Source: AG25 sp035518815 (GTDB lineage: Bacteria; Gemmatimonadota; Gemmatimonadetes; Gemmatimonadales; GWC2-71-9). Taken from it: DNA of 61,422 bases. Shown here piece by piece: positions 17,859-27,192 of the stretch (the first letter of the stretch is position 1; each line of letters opens with the position of its first letter). The DNA lies in contig DATIXG010000069.1 in the NCBI GenBank assembly GCA_035518815.1, forward strand, positions 1-61,422, written 5' to 3'. A program made the position numbers and the translations under genes. A model generated the notes under the pieces. That model ran no database searches, was not told the origin of the DNA, and saw only the letters and a list, made by a program, of their open reading frames with translations.

Positions 17859-20234
17859 TCACATCGTCTTCTGCTTCTGTAACGCGTTGAACAATAAGGG
17901 GTAGGTGGCGAGGCTCTGGCCGCGGTACTGGGGGCGGAAGCCGAACAGGATGACCCTGCCCTTGCCGAGGCGAACTTCCACCAGCGCCGCGCGGCCGGCC
18001 ACCCGCTCGGGATGCAACACCCATCCCGACCGGAGCAACTGCGCAGGGTCGGTGGGATAGCGGCCGATGACGCGCACCACGCTCGAGTCGAGCACCGCGA
18101 ACGCGGGGCCGTCCTCGAACCACGCGATGGTTTGTTGCGGCATACCGCGGGCGACCGGATGCTGCGGGTCGAGTTCGAGCCGGAAGATTGCGCCAGGCGC
18201 GTAGAACTCGTCGTCCGGAACACCCTCGAGCACGTTGCGCAGCGGGAGGAGCAGCTGCTCGACCGCGAACCGGCTCGCGTCGTTGAGCGTGACGAGCGTG
18301 CCGCCGTCCTCGACGAATTGGCGCAGCTCCCGCACCCCGTCGCGGCCGAGGCCCCCCGGGTACGGTGGTGGATAGACATGGGCGGGCACCCCCTGAAGCA
18401 GCTCAATCGGCGACTGATCCGGCAGCACGATCGCGTCGAACTTCTCGCGCAACTTCCCGGCCTGAATCACCGAGTCCACGAGCGACACGTACGGCACTTT
18501 CCAGGTGTCGAACACCCAGCGAGTCCAGCCCTCGTCGATCGACGCGGCATACGAGCGATACAGCCCGATCCGGACGCTGTCAGCGGCGCCGAGCCCGGGA
18601 TAGCCCGGCGTGGCCCGCGGTGCGTCCACGGGGCCGGACAAGGGCACGCGTAGCGACTCGGCGGCCGCGACCGCGGTGATACCCATGAGGAGCGGCAGCG
18701 TGTGCGCTGTGACGTCATACGGCGGCTGGGGCGGGCCGCCGGGGTAGAGGCGAGCGTCGGGGTACCGTTGCGGCTCGAGCAGCGCCTTGGCAAACGCCGC
18801 GTACGGCTGTCGCAGGGTGACCACGAACGTCCCCGGGCCGAACCGTTGACTACCAACCGCGAACGGCTGGAGCGCGGTGCGGAGCTCGACTCCGCCCCGC
18901 CGCAGGATGCCGAGCAAGGTGGCGAGCGCAACGGTGTCCTGGCGTGCGCGGGGAATCACGTAGGCGTACGGCCACCCGCGCCAACCCCGCACGGCCCGCT
19001 CCCCTACGGCCACGAAGTTCGCAAGCCAGCGATCCCGATACCGCTCGGCGTTACGCAGGAGGGCGTAGGCCGCGTCGGTCTGATACGTGAGGATGTCCCG
19101 CAAAGTCCACCGGCCGCCGGGCCAGGGGGCGGTGAAGTTCCACGAACGCTGGCGTGGATTGAAGCCCCGGCCGCGCGCCGCCAGCTCGTCGAACGGCACG
19201 TCGACCGGGGAGGCCAGATTGGCGCTCGCGACCTCGGCGAGGATGCGCACGCCGGCGTGATAGTGCTCGAACGCGCGCGCCGGCGTCCACGCGTCGAACG
19301 TGGAGTTTACCGTGATCCCTGTCTTGCCTTCTCCAGCGAGCTCCCAGGCAATCGCGGTGCCGAGCGCGTTCGACCCGTCCACCAGCAGGGGATCGACATT
19401 CGGCTCGATCGGATCGAGGTAAGGAGGCAGGAACAACCGCGATCCGTCGCTCTGCTGCTGGTGCAGGTCCATGACCATCTGGGGGTGCCACACCTGGTGC
19501 AGTGAGTCGACCACGAGCTGGGTCTCCACCTGCGTGAAGGCGTACCAGTCGCGGTTGTTGTCGTGGCCTGCGTAGTGATGGTACAGCTCCGGCGGCTTCG
19601 TCCCTTCCGCGGGCGTCCCGAGCGTCCGTTGGTACCAGCGGGAAACGATCGTGACCCCGTCGGGATTGAGCGACGGTACGAGGACGACGATCACATTGTC
19701 CAGGATCGCCCGCGTCGCCGCACTCGTGTCCGTCGCAAGTCGGTAAGCAAGGACCACCGGGGCCAGGTGCCCGCCCACCTCGTTGGAATGCAATCCTGAC
19801 GTAATGAACACGATGGCGCGGCCGTCGCGCAGCGCCGCTGCTTCCTCCTTCGCCGTGTGGAACGTGCGCGGGTCGGCGAGCGACGCGTTGAGACGGCGAT
19901 AGACGTCGAGCTTCTTGATGTTCTGCGGGCTCGAGATGATGAGCGCGATGAAGGGCGCGCCCAGCGTCGAACGTCCGAGCTCGCGGTACGCCACCCGATC
20001 GCTCGTCCGGCCCAACGCCTGGTAGTAGCCGAGCAGCGTCGGCCAGTCGGCGAGCTTCCGATCGTCACCTGGCTCGAACCCCAACACGGAACGAGGCGTG
20101 GGGACGGCCGGCGGCGCGTGCTTGCGTGGAGGCGGCGCTGCCTTCTTGGACGGGCGCTGCGCCGCGAGCGGTGTGATCACAGCGCCCGCGAGCAGCAACG
20201 CGAGCAGACGGAACGGCGGGCGCCGTGCCTTCAC
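17859..20234 (-). CDS. M14 family zinc carboxypeptidase, exported
   Basis: A 791-residue secreted M14 metallopeptidase. Sec signal peptide (LLALLLAGAVITPLAAQ), then a Lys/Pro linker and the peptidase domain: zinc ligands in GLHSNEVGG (HxxE), active-site strand VPSLNPDGV, HDNNRDWYAF, and a third ligand in MDLHQQQSDG. After about residue 400 follow two further domains, the last with a glutamine-amidotransferase-like fold (FVEDGGTLVTLNDASRF; KGRVILFGFRPQYRGQ). This architecture recurs in Gemmatimonadota and Bacteroidota. Likely digests peptides outside the inner membrane. GTG start at 20234. Confidence 0.9.
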   Translation of the reverse strand: MKARRPPFRLLALLLAGAVITPLAAQRPSKKAAPPPRKHAPPAVPTPRSVLGFEPGDDRKLADWPTLLGYYQALGRTSDRVAYRELGRSTLGAPFIALIISSPQNIKKLDVYRRLNASLADPRTFHTAKEEAAALRDGRAIVFITSGLHSNEVGGHLAPVVLAYRLATDTSAATRAILDNVIVVLVPSLNPDGVTIVSRWYQRTLGTPAEGTKPPELYHHYAGHDNNRDWYAFTQVETQLVVDSLHQVWHPQMVMDLHQQQSDGSRLFLPPYLDPIEPNVDPLLVDGSNALGTAIAWELAGEGKTGITVNSTFDAWTPARAFEHYHAGVRILAEVASANLASPVDVPFDELAARGRGFNPRQRSWNFTAPWPGGRWTLRDILTYQTDAAYALLRNAERYRDRWLANFVAVGERAVRGWRGWPYAYVIPRARQDTVALATLLGILRRGGVELRTALQPFAVGSQRFGPGTFVVTLRQPYAAFAKALLEPQRYPDARLYPGGPPQPPYDVTAHTLPLLMGITAVAAAESLRVPLSGPVDAPRATPGYPGLGAADSVRIGLYRSYAASIDEGWTRWVFDTWKVPYVSLVDSVIQAGKLREKFDAIVLPDQSPIELLQGVPAHVYPPPYPGGLGRDGVRELRQFVEDGGTLVTLNDASRFAVEQLLLPLRNVLEGVPDDEFYAPGAIFRLELDPQHPVARGMPQQTIAWFEDGPAFAVLDSSVVRVIGRYPTDPAQLLRSGWVLHPERVAGRAALVEVRLGKGRVILFGFRPQYRGQSLATYPLLFNALQKQKTM

Positions 20235-20287
20235 TGGGTGGAGCCGCTGATCATGGAATACGCCCGTGCGCGGGGACGGGGAAACAT

Positions 20288-20327
20288 AACGGGGTCCGAC
20301 GATCGCCGAGCGACCGCGGACCCCGTT
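20288..20327 (-). terminator. Stem-loop downstream of the OmpA/TSP3 gene
   Basis: AACGGGGTCCG (20288-20298) and CGGACCCCGTT (20317-20327) are perfect 11-bp complements with an 18-nt loop. Read on the minus strand this follows the ompA-like stop by about 20 bp and is followed by ATGTTT, so it is a plausible rho-independent terminator that separates ompA from the M14 gene. Confidence 0.65.
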
Positions 20328-20345
20328 GCTAACACCGGCTTTCGG

Positions 20346-21965
20346 TTACGGCAGCTTGTGAAGCTCGACCCGCCGGTTCTGCGCCCGCCCGGAGGCGGTG
20401 GCGTTCGACGCGATCGCGCCGCGCGCTCCGTAGCCCCGCGCCAACATGCGGTTCGGACCCACGCCCTTGCGCGCAAGGTACGCGCGCACAGCTGCGGCCC
20501 GGCCTTGCGACAACGTAATGTTGCTGGCAACCGTGCCGACATTGTCCGTGTAACCGGCGATTTCGATCCGGATCCCTGGATTCGCGACCAACGAACCCGC
20601 AACCTGGTCCAGGGCCGCGTACGAGTCCGGTGTCAGAGCGGACCTGCCGGTCTCGAAGTTCACCCCTCGCAGGATGAGCGTGGGGCGGGCTGCCACGGCA
20701 CGAAGCGTGGCTGCCCCGGCTGCGGCTCCGACCGCTGCAGGCGCAGCGGTGGGCTGCGGCTGGAAGAGGATCATGCACCCGGTCGCGTCCACTGGGACGC
20801 CCTTGGGCGTATTCGGACACTTATCTACGTCGTTGGGCACGCCATCGGCGTCCGCATCGGCGGCAACCGGGCATCCGGTGGCGTCGACCAGCGCGCCCCG
20901 GGGCGTGTTGGGACACTTGTCCACGCCGTCTCCCACGCCGTCGCGGTCCGCATCGGCGACGCAGCCCGTTGCGTCCACGACCGCGCCGGCGGGCGTGCCA
21001 GGGCAGCGGTCGAGGCCGTCGGGGACGGCGTCCTTGTCGGAGTCGACCGGGCAGCCTGTTGCATCGACCATGGCGCCGAACGGCGTGTTGGCGCACTTGT
21101 CGACCCCGTCAGGCACGCCGTCCTTATCAGCATCGGCCGAGCAACCCATCGCGTCTACCGCGGCGCCGACTGGCGTGTTGGGACACTTGTCGAGCCCGTC
21201 CGGAACGCCATCGTGGTCGCCATCGAGCGGACACCCGCGCGCGTCGACCGTGACACCAGAAGGTGTGTTGGGGCAGACGTCTTCGCGATCGGGCACCCTG
21301 TCGCCGTCCGCGTCCTGGGCGAGCAACGGAGCAGCGGCGAGAACGGTCGCCGGGGCGGGGGCAGGGTCAGGATCGGCCGCGGGCGCGGCGGCAGCCGCGG
21401 GCTCCGGGGCGGGCCGCGTCTTCTTCTTCGACGGGGCAAGGATCGTGAACCCGACCGTCGCTGCGAGGTGCGTGACGCTGCTCGTGCTGAACGTCGACTT
21501 CGTGCTCGGCGTGTAGATCCCCCTGGCCTCGAGCCGAAGCGCGAGATTATGGCTCAGGAAGATCCGGTCGCCGATCGCGGCGTGTACTCCGTTGTCGGTG
21601 AAGTCGTAGGGCGCCGTGGTGCTGAAGTCGAGCAGGGAATAGCCGCCCAGGATGTACAGGATGTTGCGCTCGGCGTGGAGCACATTGAGGACGAGGCTCG
21701 CCGAGCCGATGAGCGGGTCGATCTGCGTGCTCGTGGCGCCCACCGTGTACTCGGACGGAAAGAGCACATCCACCTCGACGCCCAGCAGGTTGCCGAACAT
21801 GTACCCGAGGCGGGCGCCGCCGCCCATGCGGTTTGCGAGGCCAAAGGTCGGGTCGTAGCGGGTGTAGCCACCGAATACGCCGAACTCGTAGGAATTCCCG
21901 TGCTGCGCTGCGAGGGGTGCGGTACCCGCAAGCAGCAGCAGCCCGCCCAGCATGAAGCGGCGCAT
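20346..21965 (-). CDS. OmpA-family outer membrane protein with TSP3 repeats
   Basis: A 539-residue outer-membrane protein. Signal peptide (LGGLLLLAGTAPLAAQ), an N-terminal beta-barrel of about 170 residues, a Pro/Ala-rich linker, six thrombospondin type-3 repeats rich in DxDxDGVPD calcium motifs (about residues 220-385), and a C-terminal OmpA domain (about 420-539) with GYTDNVG and a terminal NRRVELHKL that bind peptidoglycan. It likely anchors the outer membrane to the wall. A strong GGGGAGGAAAG ribosome-binding site precedes the ATG, fitting high expression. A stem-loop terminator follows. Confidence 0.95.
   Translation of the reverse strand: MRRFMLGGLLLLAGTAPLAAQHGNSYEFGVFGGYTRYDPTFGLANRMGGGARLGYMFGNLLGVEVDVLFPSEYTVGATSTQIDPLIGSASLVLNVLHAERNILYILGGYSLLDFSTTAPYDFTDNGVHAAIGDRIFLSHNLALRLEARGIYTPSTKSTFSTSSVTHLAATVGFTILAPSKKKTRPAPEPAAAAAPAADPDPAPAPATVLAAAPLLAQDADGDRVPDREDVCPNTPSGVTVDARGCPLDGDHDGVPDGLDKCPNTPVGAAVDAMGCSADADKDGVPDGVDKCANTPFGAMVDATGCPVDSDKDAVPDGLDRCPGTPAGAVVDATGCVADADRDGVGDGVDKCPNTPRGALVDATGCPVAADADADGVPNDVDKCPNTPKGVPVDATGCMILFQPQPTAAPAAVGAAAGAATLRAVAARPTLILRGVNFETGRSALTPDSYAALDQVAGSLVANPGIRIEIAGYTDNVGTVASNITLSQGRAAAVRAYLARKGVGPNRMLARGYGARGAIASNATASGRAQNRRVELHKLP
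20780..21310 (-). repeat. Six tandem TSP3 coding repeats
   Basis: Six imperfect repeats of about 81-87 bp encode the Ca-binding units of the form DxDKDGVPDGxDKCPNTPxGxxVDATGC. They lie within the OmpA-like gene. Pairs of Cys, one per half unit, recur in every copy. This is protein-level repetition, not a CRISPR array. Confidence 0.9.
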
Positions 21966-22092
21966 CTTTCCTCCCCAAGGGCGCAGCTCCGCGCGGCCTA
22001 CCCCCCACCCCTACCCAACCTGCCCCGTCCGCGCGCGCCCCACTCTGCTCCACTGCACGCGGCCCGTCCGTGCGCCCCGTCACACCTCCTGC

Positions 22093-24204
22093 CTAGGAGC
22101 GGCCGTCCCGCTCCCTTACCAGCCGCACCGCCTGGGCCAGGTGCTGGGCGAGTTCGGCGAGCTCGCCGGCGCCGTGGGCCAGATTGTCGATTGCCTTGAG
22201 CTGCTTGCTTGCGGCGGTGGCTACTCCTTCACTCTCCCGGGTGGACGCTTCCGCCCCCTGCTTGGCCTCATCGAGCGACTGACCGATCCGCGCTGAAAGG
22301 TCGGCGATGGCGCGGGCGACGTCCCCCACGCGTTTGCCCGCCCGGGCAGTCCCCGAGGCGGATTCGGCGATCTGGTCGAGGTCGCGGACCCAGGCGGTGG
22401 ACCCATGCACGACCTCCGCGAGGTCGGCCCGGATGCGCTCCAGGAGGTGGACCGCGCGATCGAGGGCGCGCCGAGTGTCCTGCGCCGATTTCCCGACGTT
22501 GCGGGCTTCGCGTCCGCTCTGTTCGGCGAGCTTGTGCACTTCGTCCGCCACGACGGCGAAGCCGCGCCCATGCACGCCTGCCCTGGCGGCTTCGATCGTG
22601 GCGTTCAGCGCCAGCAAATTCGTCTGGTTCGCTATCAGCCCGATCGTTTCCGAGAACCGCTCGACCTGCTCGGCGACCTCCTGAAGGCGTCGCACTTCAC
22701 TCGCGCTCTCTTCGGCGGTCGCGCCGAGCGCCGTCAGCTGCCGCACCGCTCCCTGTGTCTCGCCTCGAACCTTATTCGCCGTCTGCTCCATCTGGGCGCC
22801 GGCGCTGTGAGTGCCCTCCCCGGCGGCGGCAACTTCCGCCGCATCCTGCTTCAAGGTCGCCGACTCGCGCGCCGCCACGCCCACGAGGCGGGTGGCCTGC
22901 GCCGCATCCTGACTGGCGCGCTGCGCGGCGGCAGCCACCTCCTCGCTCGATCCATGGATTTGCCGCATCGCCGCAGTGAGGCTCCGGACGTACGCCGCCG
23001 TGCGGTCCGAGGCGCCCACGACCGGCTGGACCGACGACTCGAACGCCAGCATCAGCGCGAGCTGCGGCGCGAGCAGGGCGAGCAGCTCGGCATCGGAGTC
23101 CCGGTACATCGCGGGGTCGGCATGTCGGACGCTCCACAGCCCCACCAGCTCACCGGCGTGGTGCAGCGGCACCAGGACCTCGGAGCCGGGGACCTCGGCC
23201 CCGGGTACCGCCACCTGTTCCGGTTTGAGGTTGTGAGCGACGAGCGGCCGGCCCCGGCGCACCACCTCGGCGGTCAACCCCGCACCGGCGTCGTACCGCA
23301 CGCCCGCTCCCTCTTTGCCCAGCCCGGTGTCTGCGAGCAGCTCCATCTGGCTCGTGCGTGCGTCATAGCGGGCGAAGCCCATGTGGTCGCAAGGAACCAG
23401 GCGCCGCGTGAGTTGCTGAATCCGCTCGAAGCTGTGCGCGAGTCCCAGGCCGTGGGTGATGGCATGGGAGAGCTCCTGCACGAGGTCCAGCTCGTCGGCG
23501 CGAATCGCCCGGCGTACGACGTACATCGACACGGCCGTGAGCACCGCAAGCACCGCGCCGAGGGCCACGGTCACTGACGGATCCGAGCTACCGTAAGCCA
23601 GCCGGATCCACGCGAGGGCGAGCAGGACTGCCGACCCGTTCACCAGCGCTTCCCATCGGGCCGTGAGGGCCGCATGCGCGCGCGCCAGCGTCCGCTTCAG
23701 GCTGAGCTCGAGGTAGAACGTGCCGTTCGTGAAAATTGGGAGGGCCACGATGCAGATCGCGAGCGGCACCAGGTTGGCGGATGTCAGGGCATCCCCCCGG
23801 GTGTGGCCGCCGAGCCGGGTGTACAGGAGTCCGGTCACGGCGGTCCAAAACGTCGCGTGAGCAGCGTTGCTGATCGCGACGCGGAAGGAAGTCTTGCGCA
23901 ACATCACATCGCCGACGAGCACGCTCAGCGCGGCGACGATCACGGCGAGCACCCAACCGCCACTCAGCAGCGCGAAGATGATGACGCCGAGGACGTACGA
24001 GGAGAAGCCATAGCCCGGCAGCCCGATGCCGTAGCGGCGCGTCAACGCACCGACGCCGATGAGCGCCAACCCCTGGATCGCCGGGCCCGTGGTGGCGCGA
24101 CCGGTCGCGAGCATCACGCCCGCGCCCGCCAGCGCCGCGAGGGCGCCGACAAACACGAGGGCCCGCACGACCACTGCGCCGGTCGGACGGACAAAGGGGC
24201 TCAT
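22093..24204 (-). CDS. Integral-membrane GAF-containing methyl-accepting chemotaxis-like protein
   Basis: A 703-residue signal transducer. The N-terminus holds about eight hydrophobic segments (to about 250) instead of a periplasmic sensor loop, then a short linker helix, a GAF domain (about 265-410) and an MCP signalling domain whose hairpin tip ETIGLIANQTNLLALNATIEAARAG is intact (written here in parts it spans about 555-580), followed by GFAVVADEVHKLAEQS. The multi-helix sensor suggests detection of a membrane-soluble or energy-related cue. No CheA/CheW or other chemotaxis gene is in the window, so output is unknown. ATG 24204 is preferred over the upstream in-frame start. Confidence 0.9.
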   Translation of the reverse strand: MSPFVRPTGAVVVRALVFVGALAALAGAGVMLATGRATTGPAIQGLALIGVGALTRRYGIGLPGYGFSSYVLGVIIFALLSGGWVLAVIVAALSVLVGDVMLRKTSFRVAISNAAHATFWTAVTGLLYTRLGGHTRGDALTSANLVPLAICIVALPIFTNGTFYLELSLKRTLARAHAALTARWEALVNGSAVLLALAWIRLAYGSSDPSVTVALGAVLAVLTAVSMYVVRRAIRADELDLVQELSHAITHGLGLAHSFERIQQLTRRLVPCDHMGFARYDARTSQMELLADTGLGKEGAGVRYDAGAGLTAEVVRRGRPLVAHNLKPEQVAVPGAEVPGSEVLVPLHHAGELVGLWSVRHADPAMYRDSDAELLALLAPQLALMLAFESSVQPVVGASDRTAAYVRSLTAAMRQIHGSSEEVAAAAQRASQDAAQATRLVGVAARESATLKQDAAEVAAAGEGTHSAGAQMEQTANKVRGETQGAVRQLTALGATAEESASEVRRLQEVAEQVERFSETIGLIANQTNLLALNATIEAARAGVHGRGFAVVADEVHKLAEQSGREARNVGKSAQDTRRALDRAVHLLERIRADLAEVVHGSTAWVRDLDQIAESASGTARAGKRVGDVARAIADLSARIGQSLDEAKQGAEASTRESEGVATAASKQLKAIDNLAHGAGELAELAQHLAQAVRLVRERDGRS

Positions 24205-24275
24205 GCCGGTCTTACCGATGGGCCGCAAACTCGGACGTGTGGCGCGGGGTGTCAAGCGCCACTATTCTACTAACC

Positions 24276-24512
24276 ATGCGTGTGATGATCGAATACTGTG
24301 TCGTTTGAAACTACGAGCCCAGAGCCGCCGGTCTGGCGGCAGACATCCGCAAGGCGTACCCGCAGGCCGAAGTGAAGCTGATCGAGTCTTCCGGCGGCGT
24401 GTTCGAGGTCGAGGTGGACGGGCGCACCGTCTTTTCCAAGAAGGCGCTCGGCCGGCATGCCGAGCCCGGCGAGATCCTTCGCCTCATGGGGCAGCCGCAC
24501 CGGCGAGCGTGA
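24276..24512 (+). CDS. SelW/Rdx-family selenoprotein with in-frame TGA (selenocysteine)
   Basis: A 78-residue thioredoxin-like protein. Codons read MRVMIEYCVV, then TGA (24306-24308), then NYEPRAAGLAADIRKAYPQA and a C-terminal part with SSGGVFEVEVDG, VFSK and EPGEIL. This is the SelW/SelT/SelH (Rdx) family, whose active site is CxxC or CxxU at exactly this place, so the TGA most likely encodes selenocysteine: Cys8-Val-Val-Sec11. The reading frame is otherwise open and family-like on both sides of the TGA. A candidate bacterial SECIS hairpin lies just downstream. A TATTCT hexamer 7 nt before the ATG suggests a leaderless mRNA. It probably acts as a cytosolic redox protein. Divergent from the MCP; the helicase follows within 22 bp. 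Confidence 0.92.
24319..24340 (+). promoter_or_regulatory. Candidate bacterial SECIS stem-loop
   Basis: Downstream of the TGA (24306-24308), GCCGCC (24324-24329) and GGCGGC (24335-24340) form a perfect 6-bp stem with loop GGTCT. The loop begins 21 nt after the TGA and opens with G, as known for bacterial SECIS elements read by SelB. An alternative fold pairs CCAGA (24319-24323) with TCTGG (24332-24336) around an 8-nt loop that also opens with G. Confidence 0.75.
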
Positions 24513-24534
24513 CGCTCTCTCCTGCTCGCTAGCC

Positions 24535-27144
24535 GTGCACGTCCCGCGCAACCACTCTCTCCCTCCAGATCCCCAGGCCTTTCGGGCGGCTGACCCCGCC
24601 ACCGGCCGGGTCATCGTGATCGCCCCGACGCGAGCCGCGTGCGAGACGATCGAGCTCGCCATGGGACTGAAGATCGACACGCTGCTCGAGCGGGAGCACG
24701 GTGACGACATTCGCCGACTCGCCGGGTCGGGGAGCGGCTTTGGGATCGTGGCGGGCACCGGGACGGGCAAGACTCTAGCCGTCCGCGCGATGGCCGAGAC
24801 CATCCTGCGGGCGCCGCTCAAAGTCGGGGTGGTGAACCGCGAGCGCGAGGCCACGCCCGAGACCCCCACCTGGAACGTGGTGATCATCACCACCGGGATC
24901 GCCCGTCGCTGGTTCGAAGACGACCTGATCACCGCGCGCGATACGCTGGTCGTCGACGAGATCCATCAGACCTCGGCAGAGCTCGAGCTGTGCCTCGCGC
25001 TCGGGAAGCGGGCGCGGTGCCGGTTCATCTGGCTGTCCGCGACCGTGGATCCAACGTTCTACGCACACTACCTCGATTCCGGGGAGGTGTTGGAGACACG
25101 CGCATTCGACCCCGCCAAGGCGGCGGCGGTCCAGGTTATCGCCCAACGGCCGCTCGAGTTCCTGAACGAACGCTTCATAAAACGCGCGGTGCGCGAGCGT
25201 CGCGGGGTTGCGGTGTTTGTGCCCACCCGGGCGGAGGTCGAGCAGATCGCCCGGGAGTTGGGGGATCGCTGGCCCGCACTCAGCACCGCGTTCTATCACG
25301 GTGGGGAGCCGATCCGGGTCATTCGCCCGTTCCTCGACGGGACGGTGCGCCGCCCCTTCCTGCTCGCTATGACCGCCGCCGGTCAGTCGGCGCTCAATAT
25401 CCGGGGGCTGGATACGGTCGTGATCTACGACGCGCGTTACACGAACGTCGTGGAGCGCGGGCGCAACGTCCTCACTCGTCTCTATCTCGGCCCGAACGAG
25501 ATTCTCCAGATGGCCGGGCGGGTGCATGGCCGCGTCGCGGGCGGAGAGGTCACGATTCTGAGCGACCGGGATCTCACGTTCCAGCAGCTCAAGCCAGGGC
25601 CTCCCGAGTTCCAGCTCGCTGGGGACGCGGAGCGTGTGGCGATCACCTGCGCCGCCCTAGGCGTGGACGCTCGGGACCTCGATCTGCCGGTCCCGCTCGA
25701 CCGGCGCGGTTACAGCGAGGCCGTCGAGCTCCTCACGGATCGGGGACTGATCGATCGCGGGCGGCTCACGTCGTATGGCCGCGATGTGGACGCGATGCCG
25801 GTCGAGCGCCCGTGGGGTGAGCTGCTATTCCACGCCGACCCCGATCTCCTCCCGATTGTGAGCGTCGCGGCGAATATCGAATCCCTGCACCGCATGACCC
25901 GGGAAGAGCGCGACCTACAGGGCCTGATCGTGCAGGGGAGCGATCACCTCACGGCGTACAACGTGTACGCCGAGGCGGTGAACAAGCACGGATATCTGGG
26001 TGAGGTCTACGGCCTGCCGCGCCACCTGTTCCGAGAGAGCATCGACGGCTGGGCGGAGCACCGCGGCGTTCTGGTGAAGGTGATCGAAGACGTGGCGCTC
26101 GGAGTGGCGTCGGTGTACCGGCAGCTCGAAACGGTGCTGCCGGAGCGGCTGCCGTACGCCGACGATCGCATTCGCGGCGCTTTCGCCGACCTCGTCGCGC
26201 GTGTGATGCCATTCGATCTCGTGATCGACGAGGAGACGGCAGACGGGCATGAGGCGCGCGTCAGCCGTGGGTCTGTATGCGGCAGTTGGGGCGCGGTCGC
26301 AGGGAACATGCGCTACTTCGCGGACCGGTTCGGCAACCCGCGCGCCAGCATCGAGGGCACGCAGCTGCCCGACCGGGCGATTCGCCGCTACGCCCGGCGC
26401 GGGCCGCCGGAAGTCGTCTTCGAGCGACAGCGCCGCCGCGGCAGCGGGGGTCTCGTGGTCGTGCGCCGCCTGACGTATTCCGGATTCCCCCTGGAGCGCG
26501 TGGTCGAACCGCTCCCTGAGCCTTTCCCTCCCGATCTGGCGACGGCGGCGCGAGGGGCCCTCGCTCACGCTCTGCTCGCGGGCGCCACTCCCCACCCGGA
26601 CCAGACGCGCGTCCGTCGGGCCGCCGAGCGGCTCGCGATCTACTGGCGAAGGTCCGGCGGGCAGCTGCCCCCGGCCGCGCCGGGCGCGGTGCAAGCGAGG
26701 ATCGCGGATCAACTTCAGGAGGTGCGATCCTGGGATGACTTTCTCGCCGCTCGGATCGTTCTGGACGTCGACGGGGATGTCCCTGCGGACACCCGGCATC
26801 ACCTCGACGGGTTGCCCTCGTCTCTTCATCTGCTGGGAGACCGGGTGGCCATCGACTACGAAGTGGAGCCGGCGGCGGGCGGGGACGGAGGAGGGGGTGA
26901 GGGCAGGGCGGGTAGGGTGACCGGGGTGATCCGCTTGCGGCTGAAGGAGGGGCAGGCCCGCCGCCTTCAGCCTCGGGACGTGCCCTCCTTGGACCGCCCG
27001 ATTCGCTTCATTGTCCTCCGGGGAAGACGGGAGGCGGTCCGGGCCGATACGCTGGACGACCTGCGCCGTCAGCTCAGCGGCCTGTCGCGGGGGGAGCGGG
27101 ACCGGCTAGCGCGCTCGGGCCACCGGCGGCACCGACGACGCTAA
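24535..27144 (+). CDS. Unusual DExH-box superfamily 2 helicase
   Basis: A protein of about 869 residues with SF2 helicase motifs: Walker A GTGTGKT near residue 76, motif II DEIH near 142, motif III LSAT near 168, motif V region MTAAGQSALNIRGLD and motif VI QMAGRVHGR. It most resembles DEAH RNA helicases (HrpA/HrpB-like) or NS3-like enzymes, but the flanking parts are not ones I can place: an extra APTRAACETIELA strand precedes Walker A, and the C-terminal 400 residues show no known HrpB domain. The start is uncertain: GTG 24535, 22 bp after the selenoprotein stop, is used; ATG 24457 would overlap selW. Probably acts on RNA. Confidence 0.75.
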   Translation: MHVPRNHSLPPDPQAFRAADPATGRVIVIAPTRAACETIELAMGLKIDTLLEREHGDDIRRLAGSGSGFGIVAGTGTGKTLAVRAMAETILRAPLKVGVVNREREATPETPTWNVVIITTGIARRWFEDDLITARDTLVVDEIHQTSAELELCLALGKRARCRFIWLSATVDPTFYAHYLDSGEVLETRAFDPAKAAAVQVIAQRPLEFLNERFIKRAVRERRGVAVFVPTRAEVEQIARELGDRWPALSTAFYHGGEPIRVIRPFLDGTVRRPFLLAMTAAGQSALNIRGLDTVVIYDARYTNVVERGRNVLTRLYLGPNEILQMAGRVHGRVAGGEVTILSDRDLTFQQLKPGPPEFQLAGDAERVAITCAALGVDARDLDLPVPLDRRGYSEAVELLTDRGLIDRGRLTSYGRDVDAMPVERPWGELLFHADPDLLPIVSVAANIESLHRMTREERDLQGLIVQGSDHLTAYNVYAEAVNKHGYLGEVYGLPRHLFRESIDGWAEHRGVLVKVIEDVALGVASVYRQLETVLPERLPYADDRIRGAFADLVARVMPFDLVIDEETADGHEARVSRGSVCGSWGAVAGNMRYFADRFGNPRASIEGTQLPDRAIRRYARRGPPEVVFERQRRRGSGGLVVVRRLTYSGFPLERVVEPLPEPFPPDLATAARGALAHALLAGATPHPDQTRVRRAAERLAIYWRRSGGQLPPAAPGAVQARIADQLQEVRSWDDFLAARIVLDVDGDVPADTRHHLDGLPSSLHLLGDRVAIDYEVEPAAGGDGGGGEGRAGRVTGVIRLRLKEGQARRLQPRDVPSLDRPIRFIVLRGRREAVRADTLDDLRRQLSGLSRGERDRLARSGHRRHRRR

Positions 27145-27192
27145 CCCGGCCTCCCCCCTGTGACCTCTGCGCGTTTGGCGGGTCTACTCTAC

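Noticed and set aside
20780..21310. Regular repeats that could suggest a CRISPR array
   Set aside because: They are in-frame TSP3 protein repeats of about 81-87 bp with diverged copies and no unique spacers.
24306..24308. TGA in selW as a sequencing error, pseudogene mark or Trp codon
   Set aside because: The frame is family-like on both sides, TGA sits at the known Sec position, a SECIS-like hairpin follows, and TGA is a normal stop for many genes here.
24059..24532. 157-codon plus-strand ORF across the MCP start and selW
   Set aside because: Arg/Ala-rich composition of an antisense frame; it overlaps the MCP 5' end and the much better SelW reading frame.
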